DNA from: an uncultured Alistipes sp.
GTDB taxonomy: Bacteria > Bacteroidota > Bacteroidia > Bacteroidales > Rikenellaceae
Assembly (NCBI RefSeq): GCF_902388705.1
Contig: NZ_CABMQJ010000013.1
Coordinates: forward strand, 1 to 50,181
Direction: 5' to 3'
DNA: 50,181 nucleotides
Below, piece after piece: positions 27,528 to 36,081 of the stretch (the first letter of the stretch is position 1; each line of letters starts with the position of its first letter). The notes under the pieces were generated by a model, which was not told the origin of the DNA, searched no databases, and saw only the letters and a program-made list of their open reading frames with translations. The translations under genes and the position numbers were made by a program.

Positions 27528-27535
27528 CAAAATTA
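27528..27535 (-). promoter_or_regulatory. Predicted -7 box of the SGNH-GH76 operon (TAATTTTG)
   Basis: Minus-strand TAATTTTG fits TAnnTTTG and would give a leader of about 25 bases. A 12-base element (TCGGCAGTCCGT, 27551-27562) lies just upstream and recurs with one mismatch near the divergent HTCS promoter (27708-27719). Confidence 0.55.
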
Positions 27536-27737
27536 GAAAACGCCGGTGGATCGGCAGTCCGTATCCATGAAGAAATAGTACACATCCGTGCCAAACCGCA
27601 TAAATTCCGCCTTCAACCGCTTCCGGAGCGAGAAATCGCAGCCCGTAAGTCCTTTTTTTCGGGTCGCAAACGACAAAATATGTCTGTTTTCATGCCGTAT
27701 TACGGGGTCGGCAGTCTGTTTTTTCATAAAATTTGCA

Positions 27738-27745
27738 TAAATTTG
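27738..27745 (+). promoter_or_regulatory. Predicted -7 box of the second HTCS gene (TAAATTTG)
   Basis: TAAATTTG fits the -7 consensus, with TCTG 19 bases upstream as a one-mismatch -33 box. Expected leader about 30 bases. Together with the minus-strand box at 27528 it makes a divergent control region of 284 bases. Confidence 0.6.
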
Positions 27746-27781
27746 CACAAACAACCTTACTCCGACTAACCGTAACCTTCC

Positions 27782-30700
27782 ATGAAACGGAAAATACATC
27801 TCCTCTGGGCGCTCCTGCTGCTCTGCATACCGGCACACGCCAGCAACCTGCGGCAGATTTCCAGCCGCGAAGGCCTCTCCAACAACGCCATTCTCTCCCT
27901 GGCGCAGGACAAGCACGGATTCATCTGGATAGGCTCCTGCGACGGCCTGAACATGTGGGACGGGGAGCGCATGCGGCTTTTCCCCAACGACTGGGACGGC
28001 AACGCACCGCTCTCGGGCAACCTCATCGAGGAGATTGCCGTAACGACCGACTCGCTGTTCTGGATACGCACCAACTACGGACTCGATTTGTTCGACCCCG
28101 ACAGCAAGCGGGTCGAGCCCCACACCTGCTTCCAGGGAATGTACAGAATCGTGACACGGAGCAGCGGCGAAGTGATTGTCATCACGCAGGACAACAAGTT
28201 CAGCTATTACGACCCCGCCCGCCACGAATTCGCCCCGGTGCAGCCCATGCGGCATGCCGGATACGCCGACATCCTGGAGATGGCGCTCGACGACGACGGC
28301 AACCTCTGGTGTTTCTCCCGCAAGGGCATCTTCTGCATGCCCGTGGAAATCCCTTCCGGCGACAGCGGGGAATTCCGTTTCGGCGAAATCCAGCAAATCG
28401 CCCTCCCCTCGCAGCCCGAATACGCATTCCGGGAGCAAAACCGCGTCTACTTCATCGACCGTACGCACGTGCTCTACGAATTCGACGTCACCAGCCGGCA
28501 GATTATCTATATAAAGGACATGCGCGAAGAGCTGGCGGCCATGGGCAGCGTGTCGGACATCATCAGCGACGATGACGATTACATCGTATCGTTCAGCACC
28601 AACGGTGTCGTCCGGCTCAAGACCACGCCCCAGAACAGCGTGAAATACGCCACCGAACACATCAACATCACGTGCGGCGTCATGTCGCTGCTGCGCGACG
28701 CCCGGCAGGGAATCGTCTGGATCGGCACCGACGGACAGGGGCTTTACCAACACACGCGCAACGCCGTGGCCTTCCGGTCGATTACCTTCAACGACCTGCC
28801 CTACAATCTCTCCAAACCCGTCCGTGCGCTCTACATCGACCACGAACGCAGCCTCTGGATAGGCACCAAGGGCGAAGGAGCGCTGCGCATCCCCAACTAC
28901 TACCAGCGCAAGACTTTCGATTCGGCGCACGTCGAGCAAATCACGACGGCGAACAGCGCCCTGCTCGACAACTCGGTCTACACGTTCGCCGAAAGCAGCC
29001 GCAACCTGCTGTGGATCGGCACCGACGGCGACGGACTGAACTATTACTCCTACCACGACCGGAAAATCCACAAACTGGCCGCACCCGAGGAGCTGCGTTT
29101 CATCCACACGCTGCGTGAAACCGCCCCCGACACGCTGTGGGTCGCCTCGGTGGGCTGCGGCGTGTTCCGCATCACGCTCGGGGGCCCGCAGTCGCGTCCC
29201 GAAATCCGGGAGTTCAAGCGGCTCCATTTCAACGAAGAGTTGGAGGTCAAGAAATTTTTCTTCGCCCTCTACAAACAGAACGACTCGATTATGTGGTTCG
29301 GCAACCGGGGCGGCGGCGCCGTGCGTTACAACTCCCGCACGGGCACGCACCATGTCGTCAAGTTCGACCGCAACCGCAGCGCCATCGTCAACGACATCTT
29401 CGCCATCCACCACAGCCGGGACAACAACCTCTGGTTCGGCACCAGCGGCGGCCTGATGCAAATCGGACGCGACACGACACTCGTTCCGGGCATCACCAAT
29501 ACGGTGCACGGCATCCTCGAAGACCGCAAGGGCGACCTGTGGTTGAGCACCAACCGGGGACTAGTGCAGTACACCCCGGCCACAGGCAATGTAGTGACCT
29601 ACGGTTATTCCTACGGCCTGAATACCATCGAATACAGCGACGGCGCCTACTTCACCGACCCGCGCACGGGACTGCTCTTCTTCGGAGGCATCAACGGCCT
29701 GGTCACCATCGAGGAAACCGGATTCGAGGAGCAGGCGTTCAGCCCTCCAGTCCTGTTCCGCGACGTCCGCCTCAACGACGGCATCCACAACATCGGCAAC
29801 CTGCTCTCCGGCAAGGGCGTGCTGACGCTCCGGCACGGACAGCGCATCTACGAAATCACCGTTTCGGCCCTCGACTACGTCAACGGCAGCAACTACACCT
29901 ACTTCACGCGGCTGGACGGTTACAGCGACCAGTGGAACAGCACCTCGTCGAAACTCTCGTTCGCCGACCTCCCGGCCGGCACCTACCGCCTCGACGTGCG
30001 CTACCGCAACAACATCACCGGCGCGACCAGTCCGGTCTACTCGCTGCCGATACGCCTCAAACCGGCATGGTACGCCACGCTGCTGGCCCGTTTCCTCTAC
30101 ATGCTGCTGGCGCTGGCCGTCATGGGCGGCATCGTCCGCTACTACCTGCTCCGTTACCGCCGGCGCCGCGCCGAGCAGCTCCAGCGGCTCGAAAGCCGCC
30201 GCAAAGAGGAGGTATACGAGTCGAAGATGCGTTTCTTCTCGAACATCACGCAGGAGCTGTCGATGCCGCTGACGATGATTTCGGGCCCCTGCCAGCAGAT
30301 TATCACCTACCGCAAGGCCGACTCCTACGTCCTGCGGTATGCGCAGACCATCCGGCAGAACGTCGCCAAGCTCCACGACCTGATTTATATGCTCCACGAA
30401 TTCCGCGGCATCGGCTCCACGCAAAACGAGGACAACGAAAACATCGAACTGGTGCCCGTGGCGGAGATTGCGCAGGGCATCGTGGAGACTTTCGGCGACT
30501 ATTCCGAGCAGAACAGCATCCACCGCCAGCTGGACATCGAGCGCAACCTGGCGTGGCCCAGCGACCGAGAGGGACTTACCACGATTCTCAACACCCTGCT
30601 CTCCAATGCATTCAGGCACACGCCCTACAACGGCACCGTGAGCCTGACGATTCGCAACGACAACGGCAGCCTCTTCATCTCGGCCTCCAACGACAGCATC

Positions 30701-31834
30701 GGCGTCAACCTCGAGGACATCGAGGCTATTTTCGACCGCTACCGCGTACTCGACTATTTCGAGCGCAAGAGCGAGCGGGGACTTTCGTTCCAGGGCGACC
30801 TGCGCCTGGCCATCTGCCACAGCATCGTCGTCCGCATGCAGGGTGAAATCACGGTCGAAAGCACACCCAACGCGCAGACCACTTTCACCGTACGCCTGCC
30901 CCGCCTGAAAGTCACCGCCGAAACCTCCGCGGCCAGCGACAACATCGTACCGATCGACACGGAGTACGGACTGCCGCTCCCGACCGTGCCCCAGCCCGAA
31001 TTCACGTTCGACAAGAACCGTCCGACGATGTTCATCGTCAACGACAACTCGGAAATCATGAATTTCGTGGCCGAACTCTTCGCCCCCGACTACAACATCA
31101 AGATGCCCGGCAACCTCGGCGAGATGATCGAGCTGCTCAAGCAGATGCACCCGGACATCATCATCTGCGAGGCCCTCTCCGAGAAATCCGACTGCCTGTC
31201 GCTCATCAAGTTCATCAAGGAGGGCAAGCTCACCTCGCATATCCCCGTAATCCTGCTCTCGACGGCACAGCAGGTCGACGAACGGATCAAGGGCGTGGAG
31301 TCGGGCGCGGACATCTGCCTGACGCTCCCGTTCAACGTCGAATACCTGAAAGCCGTGACCGAACAGCTGCTCAAACGCAACCGCTCGCTCAAGGACTACT
31401 ACAAATCCACCATCAGCGCCTTCGAACTCTCGGACGGACGCATGCTCCACCAGGACGACAAGGAGTTCATTGACCGGATGCTGAAAATCATCAACGACAA
31501 CATCTCCAACACGGAGATTTCCACCAAATTCATCGCCGACGAGATGGGTGTGAGCATCCGCAACCTCTACCGCCGCCTGGAGGGGATTCTGAACCAGACT
31601 CCCACCAACATCATCAAGGAGTACCGGCTGGCCAAGGCCGAGCAACTGCTCACCACGACCAAGCTCTCCATCGACGAAATCATCTACAAGGCGGGATTCG
31701 TCAACCGGGGCACGTTCTTCAAGTGTTTCGCCGCCAAGTACGGCTGTACGCCCAAGGTTTACCGCAAGGAGAAACTCTCTCAGGTGCGGCAGGAGGTCGA
31801 CGCCCCCTCGGGGGAACAGCCGGAGGAGGCCTGA
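27782..31834 (+). CDS. HTCS-family regulator with degenerate kinase and receiver
   Basis: 1350 residues: signal sequence, beta-propeller sensor repeats (FIWIGSCDGLNMW), Y_Y_Y domain, one membrane helix (about 766-791), kinase-like region, receiver-like region and an intact AraC-type HTH (VSIRNLYRRLEGILNQTP ... KYGCTPKVYR). The phosphorelay residues are substituted. The H-box reads NITQELSMP, with Q824 where the other HTCS has H844. The ATP-binding boxes read NDSIGV and DLRLAI, losing glycines. The receiver has V-N1087-D, E1130 for the acceptor Asp, and L1182 for the invariant Lys. Sensor and DNA-binding parts look sound and the frame is unbroken. It is divergent from the SGNH-GH76 operon and probably controls it by a phosphorylation-independent route, or modulates the other HTCS (inference). 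Confidence 0.93.
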   Translation: MKRKIHLLWALLLLCIPAHASNLRQISSREGLSNNAILSLAQDKHGFIWIGSCDGLNMWDGERMRLFPNDWDGNAPLSGNLIEEIAVTTDSLFWIRTNYGLDLFDPDSKRVEPHTCFQGMYRIVTRSSGEVIVITQDNKFSYYDPARHEFAPVQPMRHAGYADILEMALDDDGNLWCFSRKGIFCMPVEIPSGDSGEFRFGEIQQIALPSQPEYAFREQNRVYFIDRTHVLYEFDVTSRQIIYIKDMREELAAMGSVSDIISDDDDYIVSFSTNGVVRLKTTPQNSVKYATEHINITCGVMSLLRDARQGIVWIGTDGQGLYQHTRNAVAFRSITFNDLPYNLSKPVRALYIDHERSLWIGTKGEGALRIPNYYQRKTFDSAHVEQITTANSALLDNSVYTFAESSRNLLWIGTDGDGLNYYSYHDRKIHKLAAPEELRFIHTLRETAPDTLWVASVGCGVFRITLGGPQSRPEIREFKRLHFNEELEVKKFFFALYKQNDSIMWFGNRGGGAVRYNSRTGTHHVVKFDRNRSAIVNDIFAIHHSRDNNLWFGTSGGLMQIGRDTTLVPGITNTVHGILEDRKGDLWLSTNRGLVQYTPATGNVVTYGYSYGLNTIEYSDGAYFTDPRTGLLFFGGINGLVTIEETGFEEQAFSPPVLFRDVRLNDGIHNIGNLLSGKGVLTLRHGQRIYEITVSALDYVNGSNYTYFTRLDGYSDQWNSTSSKLSFADLPAGTYRLDVRYRNNITGATSPVYSLPIRLKPAWYATLLARFLYMLLALAVMGGIVRYYLLRYRRRRAEQLQRLESRRKEEVYESKMRFFSNITQELSMPLTMISGPCQQIITYRKADSYVLRYAQTIRQNVAKLHDLIYMLHEFRGIGSTQNEDNENIELVPVAEIAQGIVETFGDYSEQNSIHRQLDIERNLAWPSDREGLTTILNTLLSNAFRHTPYNGTVSLTIRNDNGSLFISASNDSIGVNLEDIEAIFDRYRVLDYFERKSERGLSFQGDLRLAICHSIVVRMQGEITVESTPNAQTTFTVRLPRLKVTAETSAASDNIVPIDTEYGLPLPTVPQPEFTFDKNRPTMFIVNDNSEIMNFVAELFAPDYNIKMPGNLGEMIELLKQMHPDIIICEALSEKSDCLSLIKFIKEGKLTSHIPVILLSTAQQVDERIKGVESGADICLTLPFNVEYLKAVTEQLLKRNRSLKDYYKSTISAFELSDGRMLHQDDKEFIDRMLKIINDNISNTEISTKFIADEMGVSIRNLYRRLEGILNQTPTNIIKEYRLAKAEQLLTTTKLSIDEIIYKAGFVNRGTFFKCFAAKYGCTPKVYRKEKLSQVRQEVDAPSGEQPEEA

Positions 31835-31866
31835 CACCGCATCCCGACAGCTCCGGTTCCAACGAC

Positions 31867-31909
31867 TCCGTCCCTGCCGCAATAGGATGCAGCAGGGACG
31901 GATTTTATT
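31867..31909 (+). terminator. Terminator of the second HTCS gene
   Basis: 11-base perfect arms TCCGTCCCTGC and GCAGGGACGGA (31867-31877, 31892-31902) with a 14-base loop, followed by TTTTATT. It begins 32 bases after the HTCS stop. Confidence 0.85.
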
Positions 31910-31940
31910 CCCCGGCTGCCGCCCGGTCACCCCTGCCCGG

Positions 31941-32140
31941 GGAAAGCGTCGACCGCACCGGCAAGAGCAGGACGCGCCGGGAAAGAGCAGGACAAACCGG
32001 AAAAAAACAGGACAAACCGGAAAAAAGTCGGTCACACCGGAAGAGAGCAGGACACACCGGAAAAAGTTCAACTGCATCGGAAAAAGTTCGACTGCACCGG
32101 GGAAAGTTCGACTGCATCGGGGAAAAGCCGACCAAACGAA
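31941..32140. repeat. Ten diverged tandem units with an exact 20-bp period
   Basis: Units start at 31941, 31961, 31981 and so on to 32121, with no insertion or deletion. Most have an A-rich first half (AAAAA, GAAAG) and end in CACCGG, CATCGG or AACCGG. The 3' units share AAAAGTTCGACTGCA. The period is not a multiple of three, so any reading frame changes every unit and the array is not coding. It fills the 389-base gap between the convergent HTCS and GH38 genes, between their terminators. There are no spacers of the CRISPR kind. Confidence 0.9.
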
Positions 32141-32156
32141 AAAGAGCCCGGCCGCA

Positions 32157-32191
32157 TAAAAAACCCAAGCCCGGCTCGTCGAGCCGGGCTT
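32157..32191 (-). terminator. Terminator of the GH38 gene
   Basis: 11-base perfect arms (32167-32177 and 32181-32191: AAGCCCGGCTC/GAGCCGGGCTT) with a 3-base loop. On the minus strand GGG then six T follow. It lies 33 bases past the GH38 stop. Confidence 0.9.
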
Positions 32192-32223
32192 GAGCCCCTA
32201 ATTATACTACCTAAAAAACGTGT

Positions 32224-35200
32224 TTACTTAGCATCCGGACGGATGAAAGTGCTGTTCGCCGGAAGCACGTCGCCGATGGGATTGTCCGAAGCCGTCATGG
32301 CGAATACCGCCACGTTACGGTTCTCGGGCAGCGTCACCGTTTGCGCGCCTGCGGGAATATCGAGGGAAACCATATACATATAGGAGAAGTCGTACGGCAG
32401 GTTGCCTGCATCGCCCTGGTGGCGGTGTGTGCCGATGTGCGCAATCGTGGCATCCTTGAGGAACGCCTGGCTGTGTCCGCGCCAACCCCACTGGCCGTAG
32501 AAACCCTTCCACAGGGGCACGGCTACGGCCTGCTCCGAATCGCCCACCCTGAATACCGCCTCGCACTCCTTGTCGGCCGCAGCCACGAGCATGTAGAGTT
32601 TCTTGTAGTTGCCCTCGGGCAGGTCGATTACCTGGCTGCGGCACAACACCGCATCGTCGGCATTCTCCTCGCCCAGCATGAACTCCACGCCGTTGCAGGT
32701 AAGCTCCGACGGCACCAGTTCGGCGGCATAGGTACCGCGCTCCTTGTCGAAACGATAATAGGTATAGAACTCGTCGGTCGTGAAAGCCGTCGTGTTGTAG
32801 GGCAGCGTCACGGGCGCATTGTTCACTGCCAGCGTCGACTTGCGGCCCGGAGCGGCCAGCCGCACGCGGTAGGTCTTGGGCGCGAATTTCCCGGCCGTAA
32901 CGAGCAACGAACGTCCGTCGGTCGCGGCAGAGCCGATTCTCTCCTCGATGCCGTTGCACTCCTCGGCCGAAAGCACCTGCGCCGGGAAGGTGATGCGGGC
33001 GTTTTCGACCGGCTTTCCGGTCAGCTCATAGCATCGTACGATGTACCCGTCGCCGTCCTCGGCCTTTTTCAGCGCTCGCACGCCGATCTGCGGGGTCGAA
33101 ACCTCCAGCATCGAGAACGTCCGGCCCAGCGCACCCGTATGGACGGGGGCCACGTAGGCTACCAGCGGCATGTTGAGCTGCTCCGCGGCGGCCACCGTCG
33201 CCCCGCGTTCCGTTCCGGTATGCCCCACGATCGAGTAGGTGAAATGATTCACCCCCAGGTCGAGGTCGCGCTGGTGGGCATAGCGCCGCTCGGTCGACGG
33301 GGTGTGAATCAGCGTCAGGCGGAGCGTGTTGTCGGCGGGTTTGTCCCAGCCGTATTTGCAGTCGTTGAGCACCGAAACGCCGTACGAGCCGTCGGCATCG
33401 GTCAAATCGGCCCATTTCAAAGCCGGCACCTCGTAGGCCGTCGCCGTGTTGTTGCCGCGCTCGATATAGCCGATACCGAGGTCGTAGGCGGCCTTTTCAT
33501 TGCGCACCGACATGGGGAATTCGGCTTTGAGCAGCGTATTGCGGCTGTTCCAGTCGATAGTCGTATGAATATCCAGCCTGTCGTCCGACGCGCCGTCGGT
33601 CAGCGTAAGGTACTGCGTGAACTTCGAATCGCCCCACGTGCGCTCGACCTTGAGCGAAGCCCGCACGGGGCCCTCTTCGCCCACCGAAATCGTCACCTCT
33701 CCGTCGACCGGACGCGGCGTCTTGTCCACCACCTCCTTGAGCACCTCCCAGGCAGGCCACTGGTTCGAGGGATTTCCCTCGAATACCGCCAGCCGGAATG
33801 CCTTGCCCTGCTCGACCAGCTCGCGGCCGCAGCGCTTGTCGATTAGCGAGGCGATGTCGCCGTTCTTGTCGAGCGTCACTTTGTACACGGCGTTCTCGAT
33901 TGTATTTCCGGCCACTTTCAGTGCCGACGGCTTCGCCGGTGCAGCCGGACGGACGTCGTATACGGCATACCCCACCGGCCCGACGGAGGCGGCGAACGCC
34001 ACGACGGCTTTCCCGCCTTCACGGCTGACGACCTGCGCCGCCACGCGGCGGCCGTCGGGGCCGTACACGGCCACGCCTCTGGCTTTGGCCGCAAGGGGCA
34101 CCTCGGCCTCGACGACGGCTTTCACCGGAGAGGTCACCGCGTTATAGACCACCACGGGTGTACCTTTCACCCGCGTGTCGAGCGAATAGGACAGCGCGCC
34201 CACCGCCGTATTCATCACGTCGCCGGACTGCCGCAGGGCAATCAGTTCGTCGTTCCACGACCACGTATAGGCCTGCGGAATACTCGTTCCGGTCAAATCA
34301 TCGTGGAACTGGTGCCAGATGAAACGCTGCCAGATTTCGTTGAGTTTGGCGCTGTCGTATGCCAGCGCGCCGAGCCAGTCCGCGGCTACCGAAGCGCGCT
34401 CGGCCGCCCCGGCCAGCTCCTCGTTGCGGCGGTTGTAGTACTTCATGGCCGTCTGCGAGGTGTAACAGCCCGTGGCATGCACGTCCATCAGCAGCTCGCC
34501 GTCGTACGCGGGCAGTTCCGCCTTGCGGTCGCGATAGGCCTTGAAAAGGTCGTCGCTCACGGCGCTGATGATTTCAATCGGCGCATCGGGGTCATTGACG
34601 GCTTTCTCCAGGCGGCGGCACGTGGTCACCGTACCGCTGTTACCCTTGTCGCCGACCCCTTTTCCGCCGCCCGAATAGTAGCGGAAACAGGTGTTGTCGT
34701 AACCGTTGGCGGCGCGCTCCATCAGGCGCTCGTTATACTGCACGTTCTCGGGCAGTTCGTCGTTGTAACCGCCCGTATCGAACGCCGCCAGCACCGAACT
34801 GCCGTCGATGCCGTACCAGACGCCCCAGGAGAAGGGGTTTTTCCTGTGATACGGGGCGTCGTAGAAATCGTGGTTGCGCCAGCTCAACTTCTGCGTCGAC
34901 ATGCCCAGCAGGCCGCAGTGCGACGCAATGGTGGGCAGCGTATACCCGAACCCGAAACAATCGGGCAGGAAGATGTCGGTCGAATGCACGCCGAACTCCT
35001 TTTTATAATACTCCTGTCCGAGCAGGATGTTGCGGAAGAACGACTCGGCCGAAGGCATGTTGGGGTCATTGGCGTCCCACGAAGCCCCGGCGATGTGCCA
35101 CTGGCCCGAGGCGATGTATTTCTTCATCTGCTCGTACTGCAGGGGATAGTACTCTTTCATCCACGAATACACGACGGCCCCCTCGAAGCTGAAACGGTAG

Positions 35201-35427
35201 TCGGGGAAACGCTCCATCAGGTAAAGGTTCTGGAACAACGTGCGGGGTATATACTCCCGGATGGTGGTCTGCACGTCCCAGTTCCACTGGGTGTCGAGGT
35301 GGGCGTCGCAGACCATATAGGCCCTGTAGGTTTTGGGTGCCACCTGCCCGGCTTTCTGCTGGGCCGAAACGCCGCCGCCGGCGACGCACAGGGCGGCCAG
35401 GGCGAGCATCAAGCGTTTGGATTTCAT
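32224..35427 (-). CDS. GH38 alpha-mannosidase
   Basis: 1067 residues with a signal peptide ending at GGVSA, so exported. It is a zinc-dependent retaining family 38 alpha-mannosidase, full length. The N-terminal domain has CDAHLDTQWNW (H43 and D45, zinc ligands) and FLPDCFGFGYTLP with D156, the expected nucleophile and zinc ligand. The GRELVEQGKAFRLAVFEGNP region and the long beta-sandwich C-terminus are also typical. It probably trims alpha-mannose from N-glycan-type substrates. It is monocistronic, with its own promoter and terminator, between the mannan locus and the ATPase operon. Confidence 0.94.
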   Translation of the reverse strand: MKSKRLMLALAALCVAGGGVSAQQKAGQVAPKTYRAYMVCDAHLDTQWNWDVQTTIREYIPRTLFQNLYLMERFPDYRFSFEGAVVYSWMKEYYPLQYEQMKKYIASGQWHIAGASWDANDPNMPSAESFFRNILLGQEYYKKEFGVHSTDIFLPDCFGFGYTLPTIASHCGLLGMSTQKLSWRNHDFYDAPYHRKNPFSWGVWYGIDGSSVLAAFDTGGYNDELPENVQYNERLMERAANGYDNTCFRYYSGGGKGVGDKGNSGTVTTCRRLEKAVNDPDAPIEIISAVSDDLFKAYRDRKAELPAYDGELLMDVHATGCYTSQTAMKYYNRRNEELAGAAERASVAADWLGALAYDSAKLNEIWQRFIWHQFHDDLTGTSIPQAYTWSWNDELIALRQSGDVMNTAVGALSYSLDTRVKGTPVVVYNAVTSPVKAVVEAEVPLAAKARGVAVYGPDGRRVAAQVVSREGGKAVVAFAASVGPVGYAVYDVRPAAPAKPSALKVAGNTIENAVYKVTLDKNGDIASLIDKRCGRELVEQGKAFRLAVFEGNPSNQWPAWEVLKEVVDKTPRPVDGEVTISVGEEGPVRASLKVERTWGDSKFTQYLTLTDGASDDRLDIHTTIDWNSRNTLLKAEFPMSVRNEKAAYDLGIGYIERGNNTATAYEVPALKWADLTDADGSYGVSVLNDCKYGWDKPADNTLRLTLIHTPSTERRYAHQRDLDLGVNHFTYSIVGHTGTERGATVAAAEQLNMPLVAYVAPVHTGALGRTFSMLEVSTPQIGVRALKKAEDGDGYIVRCYELTGKPVENARITFPAQVLSAEECNGIEERIGSAATDGRSLLVTAGKFAPKTYRVRLAAPGRKSTLAVNNAPVTLPYNTTAFTTDEFYTYYRFDKERGTYAAELVPSELTCNGVEFMLGEENADDAVLCRSQVIDLPEGNYKKLYMLVAAADKECEAVFRVGDSEQAVAVPLWKGFYGQWGWRGHSQAFLKDATIAHIGTHRHQGDAGNLPYDFSYMYMVSLDIPAGAQTVTLPENRNVAVFAMTASDNPIGDVLPANSTFIRPDAK

Positions 35428-35459
35428 TTTCGGTCGGAGTTTAAGGTTTTGCTTTTATG

Positions 35460-35467
35460 CAAAAATA
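35460..35467 (-). promoter_or_regulatory. Predicted -7 box of the GH38 gene (TATTTTTG)
   Basis: Minus-strand TATTTTTG fits TAnnTTTG and lies about 33 bases before the GH38 start. No clear -33 box is visible. Confidence 0.5.
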
Positions 35468-35543
35468 AGCATTCGCGATGGTTCCGAAGGTATCAATTTC
35501 AGCAATAAAAGTACAGATATTGACAAAAAAAGCAAATAAAAGC

Positions 35544-35581
35544 AAAAAAGCAGGGCGGGACATATGCATGTCCCGCCCTGC
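35544..35581 (-). terminator. Terminator of the V/A-ATPase operon
   Basis: 14-base perfect arms (35550-35563 and 35568-35581) with a 4-base loop, followed on the minus strand by six T. It lies 24 bases past the stop of the K subunit gene. Confidence 0.92.
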
Positions 35582-35604
35582 GGAATAATACTGCAACGGC
35601 AGCG

Positions 35605-36060
35605 TTAGATGGCGCCTGCGATCAGGAAGACGGCAGCTACCGTAAGGATGGCGTACAACTCGGGGAAAGCCGCGAGAATCAGCGTCTTACCCATTACGTC
35701 GTGGCCGTTGCCGATAGCGGCGATACCGTTGGCGCAGACTTTCGACTGGAAGTACGACGAAGCGAGGCAGACCAGGCCCGTCAGCAGGCCGGCGCCGAAG
35801 ATGGCAGCGCCCTGCAGCAGGGTCATCGAATCCGTCAGGAAACCCTTGATGATGAAGTAGCCTACGAAACCGTAGAGTCCCTGCGAGCCGGGGATGGCCG
35901 AAAGGATCATGTAGCTACCGAAAGCTCCGCCGTTCTTCTTCATGGCACCCACGGATGCCATACCGGCGATCGAAGTACCGATACAGCTCGCTACGCCCGA
36001 AAGGCCGACCATCAGCGCTACGCCGAGGTAGCCTAAAATAATTGCAGTTGTTGATTCCAT
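35605..36060 (-). CDS. ntpK: V/A-type ATPase proteolipid subunit K (c ring)
   Basis: 151 residues forming four membrane helices, the two-hairpin proteolipid of the rotor ring. The ion site is visible: S59-Q60 in PGSQGLYGF, Q105 in SSYFQSKVC, and E134 in FPELYAIL. These match, at a constant offset of 5, the residues I recall as Na+ ligands in Enterococcus hirae NtpK (T64, Q65, Q110, E139). That points to Na+ coupling. It is the last gene of the operon, 21 bases after subunit I, and is followed by a strong terminator. Confidence 0.95.
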   Translation of the reverse strand: MESTTAIILGYLGVALMVGLSGVASCIGTSIAGMASVGAMKKNGGAFGSYMILSAIPGSQGLYGFVGYFIIKGFLTDSMTLLQGAAIFGAGLLTGLVCLASSYFQSKVCANGIAAIGNGHDVMGKTLILAAFPELYAILTVAAVFLIAGAI

Positions 36061-36081
36061 AATTGTAATTTGTTTTAGTTG

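Noticed and set aside
31941..32140. CRISPR array
   Set aside because: Units are contiguous 20-mers with no unique spacers between them and no cas gene in the window.
31887..32193. Small basic repeat protein encoded across the 20-bp array
   Set aside because: The period is not a multiple of three, so the frame changes in every unit; the translation is a by-product of the DNA repeat.
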